Positions 19,224 to 30,400 of a stretch of DNA of 64,000 bases are shown in pieces. The stretch is from Owenia fusiformis (taxonomy: Eukaryota > Annelida > Polychaeta > Sabellida > Oweniidae): assembly GCA_903813345.2 (NCBI GenBank), contig CAIIXF020000001.1, positions 7,317,098 through 7,381,097 of the forward strand, read 5' to 3'. The first letter of the stretch is position 1. Each line of letters begins with the position of its first letter. A program made the position numbers and the translations under genes. The notes under the pieces are model-generated. The model saw only the letters and a list, made by a program, of their open reading frames with translations, was not told where the DNA came from and ran no database searches.

Positions 19224-20308
19224 TACGAGGGGTGATCAATAAGTAATGGACGCTTTTTTACACAGATGCTTTTTATAGACCAATCCCTTCGATTTTCTTA
19301 CCAGTGATACATCATTCAATTATCTATCAACTCTGAAGATTTGAAAACAAAAAATGTAATATCTTTTGATATATCTTTATTTCCGTGTAGGATGTATAGG
19401 TACCCCGGGACCGACATTTACGTCAAACATTCTGAAGCTATTTTAGCTTGTTTAACATGCACTGCAGTTGAATGCAGGCTGAACAAAACAAACCATTTTG
19501 ATCATGAATTACCCAATTTTGTTATGCCATAGTTCATTTTGAATATTTTATCATCACTATGTGGTATTCATGCCACATTCATTCCACAGGGCCCTCTACA
19601 TAGGTTCCATCAAGTGCTACATGTACACAATTCCTCATCCTCTTAATTCAAGATTGTGAGAAAAGGCTGAATCCATTCTCCGACATGGTAGCAAGATGTA
19701 GTTGCACGGGTTGTTTTATTTCATTAATATCAATAAACATGCATCCTTTCTCTATAGAAATAAGTAGTATAGAAATAAATAAGTCACACGTGAGCAGATC
19801 TGGACAAAATGGTGCATTGGCCAAGGGCTCAATTTTGAGGTCCAGGGATATTGTTTTCTGAACATTTTGAGATCTGTGGGCAGGTGCATTGTCCATATGG
19901 AGTAGGGTGTACCCTACCACCCCTTTCTTCAACAATGCTTTCTCAAATTGACCTGCAAACCCCTTCCAAACAACACTCTGACATCACAATACTTTCTGTT
20001 TATGTGTTGACCAGTCAGCAAAGTATTTCAAACAACACAACACATGTTGCATATGAAAAGTTTAAATCTTACTGAAATTTTCCAAACTGGCTGAAAACTG
20101 AATATGTAACGTAAATGTCGGTCCCGGGGTACCTGTACCTCCTTCACGGAAATAAAGATATATCAACATGTATTTTATATTTTGTCTTCAAATCCTCAGA
20201 AATGATAGTTAATTGAATGATGTATCACTGGTAGGAAAACCAAAGGGGCTGGTCTATAAAAAGTATCTGTGTAAAAAAGCGTCCATTACTTATTGATCAC
20301 CCCTCGTA
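19224..20308 (-). mobile_element. Degenerate mariner transposon 2
   Basis: The ends TACGAGGGGTGATCAATAAG and its reverse complement bound about 1085 bp, with long inverted repeats of some 200 bp and TA at each edge. A 95-aa minus-strand frame (19935-19648) contains LLHMDNAPAHRS, the classic mariner transposase motif with its catalytic Asp. It is followed by a decayed SPDL segment (CPDLLTCDLF). The N-terminal half is not recognisable, so it is non-autonomous. It interrupts the hairpin cluster. Confidence 0.85.
19648..19935 (-). pseudogene. Mariner transposase C-terminal remnant
   Basis: Residues near the start read LLHMDNAPAHRSQNV, matching the D-containing block of mariner transposases. The normal third catalytic block YSPDLAPCDFF is altered to FCPDLLTCDLF, which keeps the Asp. 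The frame is open for 95 codons but lacks the DNA-binding part and the first catalytic Asp, so it cannot be functional alone. Confidence 0.75.
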
Positions 20309-20327
20309 TTATATTGGCCAAGATAAT

Positions 20328-20596
20328 ATGTTTATCCCATACTAATCTTGGTCATCTGGTTCACATTGTTCAACTGTGGAAATATTTTAGAATATTCATG
20401 TCCAGTTTTGTTTTCTTGGCCGTGATATTCCCATTTATTTTCCCGAATTTTTGATTGATTAAGTGGATGCACCTTCCCTTTTTTAAATCATCAAACAGAT
20501 CCTGATTGTCTGTGTTTTCTCCATTGTCGTTTACAGCCATTACACGAACGTTACAAATTATGAACAAATGTGCGAGCGGCGATTATAACGTAGCGG
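20328..20596 (-). repeat. Repeat with a conserved short coding exon, copy A
   Basis: This segment is nearly identical to 20901-21171 in the same orientation. On the minus strand an ATG near 20541 opens a frame of about 56 codons that includes DNQDLFDDLKKGR and AKKTKLDMNILKYF. It ends close to a possible splice site. The sequence 'ttgtaacgttcg' lies just upstream of the ATG in copies A and C (near-identical in B). I do not recognise the protein. It may be the first exon of a DNA transposon's enzyme. Confidence 0.5.
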
Positions 20597-20900
20597 GTAA
20601 TCAATCAAAAATTCGAGAAAATAGATGTGGGAATATTTGAAAGAACAGGAAAATCCACCCACGGCCAAGAAAACAAAACTGGACATGAATATTCTAAATA
20701 TTTCCACGATTGAACAATGTGAACCAGATGACCAAGTTTGGTATGGGATAATCATATTATCCTATAGTCGGTTCAGGATATTGGGATTATCCTTGGCCAA
20801 TATAATATTTTCCCTCTAGAGCTAGCTGCGGCCCTCGGACAGATATATTATATTGGCCTCGGGATAATCCCAATATCCTGAACCGACTATAGGATAATAT

Positions 20901-21171
20901 GTTTATCCCATACTAATCTTGGTCATCTGGTTCACATTGTTCAACTGTGGAAATATTTTAGAATATTCATGTCCAGTTTTGTTTTCTTGGCCGTGATATT
21001 CCCACATTTATTTTCTCTAATTTTTTATTGATTAAGTGGATGCACCTTCCCTTTTTTAAATCATCAAACAGATCCTGATTGTCTGTGTTTTCTCCATTGT
21101 CGTTTACAGCCATTGCACGAACGTAACAAATTATGAACAGATGTGCGAGCGGCGATTATAACGTAGCGGGC
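20901..21171 (-). repeat. Repeat with a conserved short coding exon, copy B
   Basis: Direct duplicate of 20328-20596 with a few substitutions and small indels. The part nearest the palindrome centre is also present in inverted form at 20596-20760, where it reads PTAKKTKLDMNIL on the plus strand. The protein is unrecognised. Confidence 0.5.
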
Positions 21172-21599
21172 AGATATACTATATCACTATATAAACTGGA
21201 CATGAATATTCTAAATATTTCCACGATTGAACAATGTGATCGAACCAGATGACCAAGATTGGTATGGGATAAACATATTATCCTATAGTCGGTTCAGGAT
21301 ATTGGGATTATCCTTGGCCAATATAATATATTTTCCCTCTGGAGCTAGCTGCGGCCCTCGGACAGATATATTATATTTACCTCGGGATAATCCCAATATC
21401 CTGAACCTCATATAGGATAATCTCTATATATGTCACGCTCCTCCAAGATATCAACTCTTTATCCCATACTTGGACGTGTTACGGGTACATAAAGCCGGTT
21501 TGTAAAAACTTATATTTTCATCAGCGGGCAGATATGGCTTTACGTCCCACTCCGAGCAGTCAGATATAGTATATCTGCCCGCTACGTCATAATCACTGT

Positions 21600-21725
21600 T
21601 CCCGTATTGGTTCCTTTTTGTAACGTTCGCATACTGTAAACCACAATGGAGAAAAACGCAGACAATTGCGATCTGTTTGATGCGTTAAAGAAGGGAAGGA
21701 GCAGTATACTCCATTAATAATCAAA
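21600..21725 (+). pseudogene. Diverged copy C of the short coding exon
   Basis: On the plus strand 'ttttgtaacgttcg' is followed by an ATG at 21646 and a short frame containing DNCDLFDALKKGRSS, clearly related to DNQDLFDDLKKGR of copies A and B. It stops after 23 codons. The upstream palindrome at about 21530-21595 has 'gcgggcagatat' and 'atatctgcccgc' as its arms. Confidence 0.45.
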
Positions 21726-21831
21726 GATTTGAACAGGAAAAGAAACAAGAATACAAAACTGGACATTTTAAAATAATTCTACGGTTGGTTGCAAAGTTTC
21801 TGAACTTTGGCCAATTGAACAATGTGATTGG

Positions 21832-21960
21832 TATGGGATAAACAAATCATCCTATAGTCGGTTCAGGATATTTGGATTATCCCTTGGCCAATATAATATA
21901 TCTGCCAGAGGGCCGTAATATCCTGAACCTCACATAGGATAATCTCTATATATCCCGATG
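21832..21960. repeat. Isolated copy of the 'ttcaggatattgg' hairpin
   Basis: A compact hairpin carries 'cctatagtcggttcaggata' on one side and, in reverse, 'aatatcctgaacc' on the other, then 'ggataatctctatatatccc'. It matches both ends of the cluster at 19127-21432. Confidence 0.55.
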
Positions 21961-23509
21961 TTTTCAAGTATGGTATTTTCAAGATATGATCTGATATGAC
22001 TTGCAGAAATAAATAGGAAGTAATCGTTTAGTTGATTGAATCATTGAAGTAGTGAAGTCAAAGATTTAATGAATTAGAGCAAATGTTTTTCATTTGAACA
22101 GGTGATTCATCAAATGACAACTGAAGATTAACTTAAAATAGATTGTCTATCTATATATTTATATGCATGAGAGACATGTTATAATGTTAGTGAACTGATG
22201 ATTATGATAATTTCACCTGTTCACATCCAGTTCCTGTCATGATTGAAAACTGACCGGAGTAATTCTCTTCAAATTATTTACCCATTATGAACAGAAATTT
22301 AATATTTCAATCACTTAGAAGGCGCAAATAAATGCCAATTTGACTTTCAATAAAAATCCGTGAATGATTTACTGATTACTTGCACATTTGAAGAGGTAAA
22401 ACTTACAGCAATCAAACGAGGATTTACATGTAAACTCAATTGCATTTGTTTTTCGCAGGAAAAAGTTTCTCTCATTGACGTCACAGATTTCTAAGCAGCT
22501 CATTATAATATTCATTAGCTGACTTTGTGGAAAGGCGAATAACATTGTAACAAAAAAGTACAATTGTAAATCTAAGATTTATGTATTTAACAATTGTCTT
22601 CAAATATCAAGGTAAAATAACCAAAATGTTATCTGAGTAGTATTACTCCAGTATATTGCATGTTTAAGTTATCTAATATTTATGAGCATTTTAAAACCTA
22701 TTTTTTGGCATACAGCATCAATCAATTTGTACAGACTTTTATTCTTCTGTTTGGGTATGAGCTGCTAGTTCATAATGAAGGTGTTATATTTTTTTCTCTA
22801 TCTGATCTAATACTGGCCACATGAGCACACCAGGTAGATATCAGTTACACAAACTTTAGAGCAACGTGGGGGGGGGGATCGCGATCGCCAAATTTTTGCT
22901 ATAAGCTAGAAGCTTCCAACAAAATGCATTTTAAAGCTCTTATTTTTATTGGTCATCGCCCCTACCTCCTGACTACGCTTATGATAGGTATATAGGTCAA
23001 AAATGGTAAGCGGCAATGGTCATAGTATGTCTAAAAATATAACTGATTCCAATGTAGATATTTTATACTCCATATTTCATTATAGAAATTTTAACTTTAC
23101 TCCAGACTTAACAGAACTTTAACTTTTAAGAACTCTTTAAAATTGTCTTTGAATTATACATCGAATCAGCCTGAAACCTATCTTCTAGAGGAAAACAGTT
23201 AATCCAGTCAAGACTACAGTAATGAGACAAACCCATAACTTACATAACTTAAATAATCTGTCTCCAGATTGGAAAAGAATTATACAGTTATATGAAGCAC
23301 TATAAAGCTGATAAGCTGTTAGTTATCCAAACATATGTGTCTACTTAAGATGGATCATTTTATGTCTTATCTTGATACTGATTTTAAATAGAGAGTCAAT
23401 TTCAGAAGCTTTCAGTCTAATGTATTTCAATGTTTTATGAATTCTCTACCTTTTCAATATATTGAAGCAAAATTAGAAAAAAAGTAAAACAAAACCCCCC
23501 AAAAATAGA
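21961..23509. other. Gene-free spacer
   Basis: AT-rich spacer without a recognisable gene. It holds the direct repeat at 22540-22580 mentioned for 18276-18310 and a poly-G run near 22868-22878. Confidence 0.45.
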
Positions 23510-23825
23510 TAAAAATCAACCAAAATTTCCTTTGTAGAGAGACTTAAACATGTTGTGTATGAGTCGTTTTGTTCAAAACAGGTTCGGAAAGATGTTTCAT
23601 TTCATTCTGAGCATATGAAACCAGAAGCAAAAGAAATGTTTGATGTGTTTTCTAAAACAATATAGAGAAAAGTATATACATTTTTTCAAATTATATTGTT
23701 ACCATTCAAAAGATGACCATTAAATTGACAATATGTAATTTTTAGAAATTTTTGATGACTGATTTAAGAGAAAAGAGTGTTCAAAAAGTTCACCATATCA
23801 ATACCAATACTTTACAGGTTCTCCT
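23510..23825 (+). repeat. Second copy of the hairpin-element arm
   Basis: Blocks such as 'aaacatgttgtgt', 'gtcgttttgttc', 'ggttcggaaagatgtttcat' and 'gagtgttcaaaaagttc' follow the same order as 2280-2550 in the right arm of the element at 866-2560. Only one arm is present here. Confidence 0.6.
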
Positions 23826-24082
23826 AAATATCCAGGATGTCAACTCTTCAGTCCATATGGAAAGGTTAAACTTGTGACTAGGATAACAAAAAGGTCAATC
23901 TTTCTATTTTCACATATTTTGTTATATATCAGATAGACATTGAAGTTCTGCCTAAATAAAATCTGGCTGTTCTTGGATTTTAAAGTGTTATGTAAAGATG
24001 ATAACTTAATGACTATTAGATGACTCTTCCACCTACACCAGTCCAGTCTATACCATTAAACATGTAATAAGAGAAGTTAATA

Positions 24083-24345
24083 TACAGGGTGGTCCAAACA
24101 AGTGAACCCCTGCAACAGGCTATATTTTCCTTAATACTTGCATGAATAGACTCATATTATCACATGTTGTAGAAAAAGGTCTAAAACTTTGGTAGCTGCC
24201 ATAATCTATTCTCTGTCTTAAATTTTGAAGAAATCACAGCTAAATGAGGTTTTATATAGGATTCATCCTCAGTGTATATTGCTATCAACTCAAAAGAGAA
24301 TGGATCAAGATGAATCTTGAATGATTAAAAACTTTAAAATAGTTT
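24083..24345. repeat. Possible solo end of a mariner-like element
   Basis: 'tacagggtggtccaaacaag' resembles a mariner-family terminal repeat, but no matching right end is visible before the next repeat begins. Confidence 0.25.
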
Positions 24346-24349
24346 ATGT

Positions 24350-25000
24350 ACTTTAACATAGAGATCTCGAAATGGGAACTGGGGACTGGGGACCAGCTTA
24401 GAAGATACATACAAATACAAATATACACAAACATAGATATCTCAAACTGGGAACTGGGGACTGGGGACCTTCTTAAAAGATACATACAGATACATACATA
24501 CATATTATATATAGCATATAGATATCTCAAACTGGGAACCGGGGACTGGGGACCAGCTAAGAAGATACATACAAATACATACATATTATATATAACAATA
24601 TAGATATCTCAAACTGGGAATTGGGGACTGGGGACCTTCTTAAAAGATACATACAAATACATACATATTATATATAGCAATATCTCAAACTGGGAACTGG
24701 GGACTGGGGACCTTCTTAAAAGATACATACAAATACATACATATTATATATAACAATATAGATATCTCAAACTGGGAACTGGGGACTGGGGACCAGCTTA
24801 GAAGATATATACAAATACATACATATATAACATGTATACAATACACACATATCTCATAAATTAAAGCATATTCATAGATATCTCAATGTAGGATATTCAT
24901 GAATTATTGTTATTTAATTAACATATTCTCTGCCAACTAATAAATTAATTGTTATGTATCTAGTCTATCTAATTAACATATTCCATGCTTGTATATATAT
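24350..25000 (-). repeat. Right arm of the inverted pair, first part
   Basis: About six units with 'ggaactggggactggggacc' (24365-24800), then AT-rich sequence that is the reverse complement of the left arm. It stops exactly at the LTR retrotransposon and continues after it at 33676. Confidence 0.8.
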
Positions 25001-27399
25001 TGTGGGAAAATTTCATTTTTATATTGAGCCTTTTAAATTTTCCCATCTGTGCAGTTAGGGAAAGCCCTGTTTACTAGAGGGAATTCCAGGGTATTCCAAC
25101 ACAGGAAGGGGAATCCCCTCAATTGCTGCAATGCAGTGCCCCTGATTTCAAAATGTGGTCACCTGTGCCTGTATGACTCATGCCATCACGAGATGAGAAC
25201 GAAGGTCGCCATCTTGAAGGAAGCAGCGTGAATCAAAGGTTGGGAGGAAATCCACATTTATCACACTTTAGAGTAGCCATCTGCCAAGGATTCGGGATTA
25301 ATAACGAATGATAAAGCGGGAAGACGCACCAGGAGGTTCTTGAAGGAGAAACAACAGAGAAAACCTGAATTTTTGGCAACTTAGAGAAAGAAGCATTTAT
25401 TCGGGTGAGGTTTTTCCTTTTTGTAATTTGATTTTATGGCCAGCATGCTACTAGGTGCCTCTGACTGACTATAATTTTTAATTTCATGTGTACCAGAATT
25501 TGTAACTTTATGGCCAGCATGCTACTGGGATGCCTCTGACTGACTGTAGTTATAATTCAACGGGTATTGAGATTTATCGTGCGTCGCCATTTTGTGTCCC
25601 AGACTTGCTAAAGTGAGATATTTGTCAGATTTAATGTAAAACAACACTGTGTCATTAATTGCCTAAAGTGTTGTCAAGAATTCTTCACAGTTCAGTGCTG
25701 TCCTAGGGGAAGCAGCAAGGAACAACCTGGAAGCAGCCTTGCATTATCGTTAGGTGAAATTGGGAAACTTCCCAAAACGGCGAACTAATTTTGTCAGTTG
25801 GTTTCACCGCTGACAGAAATAGTTCCAGGAAGACTTCCATCGCATCGGGCAGTGAGGAGCCTTCCCAGAAAACTCAAGAGCCATAGAGGCAGAGCAAGGC
25901 TAAAGAGCCAGAAGAGTCAAGTCAAGAGACAGCGTGAGCTTATTTTGTCAGTTGGTTTCACCGCTGACAGAAATAGTCCCAGGAAGACTTCAATCGCATC
26001 GGGCAGTGAGGAGCCTTCCCAGAAAACTCAAGAGCCATAGAGGCAGAGCAAGGCTAAAGAGCCAGAAGAGTCAAGTCAAGAGACAGCGTGAGATTATTTT
26101 GTCAGTTGGTTTCACCGCTGACAGAAATAGTCCCAGGAAGACTTCAATCGCATCGGGCAGTGAGGAGCCTTCCCAGAAAACTCAAGAGCCATAGAGGCAG
26201 AGCAAGGCTAAAGAGCCAGAAGAGTCAAGTCAAGAGACAGTGTGAGCTAATTTTGTCAGCTGGTTTCACCGCTGACAGAAATAGTTCCAGGAAGACTTCC
26301 ATCGCATCGGGCAGTGAGGAGCCTTCCCAGAAAACTCAAGAGCCATAGAGGCAGAGCAAGGCTAAAGAGCCAGAAGAGTCAAGTCAAGAGTCACAGTGAA
26401 CTATTTTGTCAGTTGGTTTCACCGCTGACATAAATAGTTCCAGGAAGACTTCTAGAGCAACGAGCAGCTAGGAGCCTTCCCAGTAAGAAGAGGAACTAAG
26501 CTCAAGGGCCAGAGGAGCCAGGCTAAAGAGCTGAACGAGGAGCCAGAGGAGCCACGTTCGGGAGCCAGAGGAGCCAAGCTCAAGAGCCAGAGGGGCCGGG
26601 CTAAGGAGCCAAAGAGCTGGACGAGGAGCCAGAGGAGCCAAGTCCAGGAGCTAAAGGAGCCAAGCTCAAGAGCCAGAGGAGCCAGGCTAAAGAGCCAAAG
26701 AGCTGAACGAGGACCCAGAGGAGCCAAGTTCAGGAGCTCAAGGAGCCAAGCTTAGGAGCCAGAGGAGCCAGGCTAAGGAGCTAGAGGAGCCAGGCTAAAG
26801 AGCCAAAGAGCTGGACGAGGAGCCAGGCTAAGAGCCGAAGAGGAGCCAGAGGAGCCAGGCTAGGAGCCGAAGAGCCAAGTCCAGGAGCTAAAGGAGCCAA
26901 GCTCAAGAGCCAGAGGAGCCAGGCTAAGAGCCGAGGAGCCAGAGGAGCCAAGCTCAAGAGCCAGAGGAGCCAGGCTAGGAGCCGAAGAGCTGAACGAGGA
27001 GCCCGAGGAGCCAAGTTCAGGAGCCAGAGGAGCCAAGCTAAAGAGCCAAAGAGCTGGACGAAGAGCCAGAGGAGCCACGTTCAGGAGCCAGAGGAACCAA
27101 GTTCAAGAGCCAGAGGAGCCAGGCTACAGAGCCCAGGGAGCCAAGCAAAGAGCTAATAACGCAGCAACCGCCGACATCCATCCTACAAAGAGAATTATAG
27201 TGACATTTTAGTTTATGAACATTAAAGTGTTATTTTCATGTGTTAATAGTTGTGTTAGAAATATATGTATTAAATTGGAAGCCATTTGTGACTGTCGTTT
27301 TATCCAGTCCACCAAACCAGGACTGGGCCCACAGAGAAGTGTAAGGTGAAAAAGTTACTCATCGCTTCCAGACTATCAGCAAAAGTCTGGAACGCGACA
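25001..27399 (+). repeat. 5' LTR (2399 bp)
   Basis: Begins TGTGGGAAAATTTC and ends AACGCGACA. It contains a 154-bp tandem repeat (about 4.4 copies, 25790-26460) that starts 'ttttgtcagttggtttcacc', then a GAGCCAGAG-based minisatellite (about 26460-27150). The small open frames inside are repeat by-products. The LTR is unusually long for a Gypsy-like element. Confidence 0.95.
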
Positions 27400-27400
27400 T

Positions 27401-27417
27401 TGGTGTCAGAAGTGGGA
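27401..27417 (+). promoter_or_regulatory. Primer binding site for tRNA-Leu
   Basis: TGGTGTCAGAAGTGGGA starts one base after the LTR. It is complementary to the 3' end of animal tRNA-Leu, including the CCA tail. This is where reverse transcription would be primed. Confidence 0.8.
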
Positions 27418-27445
27418 TAAGTAAAACGATAGTACCGAGCACAAT

Positions 27446-30400
27446 ATGGCAACATCAGACACAGATACAAGCCGAGCTATGGAGAGCAAGCTCCAAACAG
27501 ATAGAGACATGGAGATGGACCTCCAATTAGATGGTGAAAAGACGGTGTTCTTCAAAGGACAACCAGGAGGTGATGACATGGTATTGGATGACACCATTCC
27601 TGTGGAAGATATGCCGTCACCAAACAGGCCAAAGAGGGCATTTCCGCTGCAGAGTACCGGATACTGGTCAGGAACAGAGCAGCGGGTGCTACCAAACTAC
27701 GCGACTCCACCAAGAGGAGCCCATGGTATTAATCAGCCAAGAACTTCTACTGAGGAGGTTCCAGTCAGCCGGATGAGTGAAGAATTGTTCACACTGCAGA
27801 GGGAGCTGGTGTCACAGCAGCTCCAAACAACTTTGCTGACGAGCAGTGTGAAAGAGCAGGGAGAATGTGTACATGAACTGAGGAGGGAGCAACAGACGTT
27901 AAGGGGAGACTTGAGCCAAGGCCTTAACACGTTTCAAAAGGATCTCTCCCTTGGGCTGAGTTCAGTGCATGGAGCCCTGCAATCCATTGCCCAGACTATA
28001 GAGCAGTCAAGATCCCCACCAGAGGAGATAAAGAGGACACATATTCGGGGGAGCAGTGTTAACCCAATGGCGAAGGAGTGGCAGGTATACCAGGATCCCA
28101 GCACAGAGCACCAACTTAAGTCACGTTCAAGTTACAGAGGAATAAGTCCCCGTGAGTGTGGGCAAACGCAGTCAGAAGCTAACTTTCATAGAGAAGACAC
28201 ACCAATGATGTTTGAGCCAGTCCCCGGGGAGGCGGGAGGTTGGCTGCCTCCATATTTGGTTCAAGAGAGACGGGTAAAGCAGGAACAGGAAACTGCCTCT
28301 CAGCAAGATGACCCAGTACGCTCCACTTGGGAGAGGAGAACCACATATGGAGAGCCTCCACTACCTCCTCCTGGAATGAGATATCAAGCTCATCCGATGG
28401 AGGATAGGTCACATCTGGAAGGGGGGAGTAATTGCTCTATAAAAGGAATGCAGAGAAATCCAGATCCCATGTTGTCATACGTTGAGGTTAGCAAAGAGTC
28501 GGGTGGTGCTGTGCCGAAACTTACTTCTTCGAGTAGAAGAGCAGAGAAAACAGCGGTGAAAGAAAGTCCTCAGCCAAGGTACAGACCTGAGTTGAAACAG
28601 GCCACAATGATGGCGAACCCACACCTGGAACTACCATCTCGCAGTTCCCATAATGAGACAGCCCGAGTTACTCCAGAAGAGACAGCAACGGGAGCCACGG
28701 GGCAAGAACAAGACTGTGAGCCTGATGTGTCTCCAGGTAAGAAGAGTCGGAATAAAGAAGCTTCAAATGCCTCTGATACTTCGGCGCTAGATTCTGTTCT
28801 GCAAATGGCTCAGAAAGCTATCGAAATTTGTGGAAAGGCAGTCGAATCGTCAAATACCGGGAGAAATACAAGGATAAAGCCTACACAAACGTTCGATGGA
28901 TCGAATCCCTGGCCAGATTACAAAGCATATTTTCAGACGTGTGTGGCAAATAATAACTGGACGGACAAAGAGAAGGCTCAGTATTTGGCCACCAACTTAA
29001 GAGGGGATGCCCAGCAGATTGTCCTGGAATTAGAGAGGGGCTACTCTTTTGAAGACCTACTGGAAGCCTTGGAGAAGAGGTTCGGCCCAGGCGGTAAGGC
29101 AGATGTGTATGAGGCTGAGCTGTGCAGTCGAAAAAGAAAGCCCCGAGAATCTTTGCAAAGTCTAGGGCAACACATACGACGACTGACCTCCATGGCATAC
29201 CCGGAAATGAGCCGGGATGTTCAAGATAGGCTCGCTCGCAGAAGCTTTGAACAAGCAATCCCAGATGAGGAGCTAAGGCGGGCCATACACAGTAAGGAGC
29301 CATCCACACTAGACAAGAGCATTGAAATTGCTCTTAGAGAGGAGAGCTATCAAGAGTCTGAGAGAATAAGACAAGGGCTCAAAGGGAGGACTAAGGAGCA
29401 AAGAATCTCGACAGTGGAAGAAGACTCATCTGAATTTACCAAGCTGTTACATGGATTAAAAAGGGAATTGCTGACGGAAATAAAGAATCTTCAAAACAAG
29501 GAGGAGAGCCCCAAACCCCAGGGAAAGGCGGGAACGAGATATCCCTGCAAGAGCTGTGGGGAACGGGGACATTCAATGACCTCTTGCTCACAAACCAGGT
29601 GTTACAACTGTGATGGGCTAGGTCATATTGCTTCCTCTTGTCCCGAGCCTCGGCGACACAGTAATGATTCAAGATTCAGCAACACCAGCCCTATTAGGTT
29701 TTTGTTCAATAACAATGTTGAGTTTCAGCCTGGTAGTAAGCGAGCAGTGCAGAAAATTCTTGCAGATGCAAAGTTTTGTGGAACTTCCATGCAGTTCCTC
29801 ATTGATTCTGGGTCCATGCAGAACATGATCAGCATAGAAAGCTACCAGAAGATACCTCTTTGTCGACGACCCAGTTTGAAGCCTCCGTCTCAAGTATTTG
29901 TACAAGCCGATGGATCTCCCCTTTCCATGTATGGTGAGATTACTGGAGAGATAAAGATAGAAGGGAGAACAACATTGACTACAGCTGTGGTAGCTGATAT
30001 TGCTCAAGCTGGTATTCTTGGAGTAGAATACATGTCAACCAGTGGAGCTGTAATAAACTTCAACAAGTTGGAGATGTATTTTGATGACGGGGAAATGACA
30101 GAGCAACACCATGTGCAAGATGAGCAGACTCAAAGAACGAATATGACATCATTGAATGCCCTGAAGAAGCAGAAACAGCCATCCTCTGACCGAGCATTAT
30201 TACCACTACCCATGCGAAGATCTAAGAAAAACAAAAGGCGAGTTACATTTACCGAGGTTCTAAAGCAGAATAAGAAGACAACCTTTGATAAGAATGTTGA
30301 TGCTGAGGATAGTGACCTGGAAGAAGAGAAAGCCGAACAACCAAGAGTTATGGCCAGTGATCGACACAAGGAAGAAAATTCTACTGGGTCTCATGCACCA

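Larger units (their letters stand above)
19127..21432. repeat. Composite hairpin cluster
   Basis: The outer ends are inverted copies: 'tatatagagattatcctata' at the left matches the reverse complement at about 21405-21432. Inside, the core 'ttcaggatattgggattatc' or its complement occurs at about 19152, 20772, 20865, 21292 and 21380, with two further copies at 21857 and about 21910. Bases 20596-21040 form one long palindrome centred near 20848. A mariner is inserted at 19224-20308. This looks like repeated insertion or foldback duplication of one TIR element. Confidence 0.7.

Noticed and set aside
25798-26348. Three overlapping 80-86-aa plus-strand frames in the LTR
   Set aside because: They are the 154-bp tandem unit read three times, not separate genes.
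26452-27078. Minus-strand Leu/Ala/Ser-rich frames in the LTR (and 32724-33350)
   Set aside because: Translation of the GAGCCAGAG minisatellite; identical in both LTRs because the LTRs are identical.
28881-30369. Minus-strand frames opposite the gag-protease gene
   Set aside because: Antisense shadows of the 1240-codon frame with no recognisable domain.
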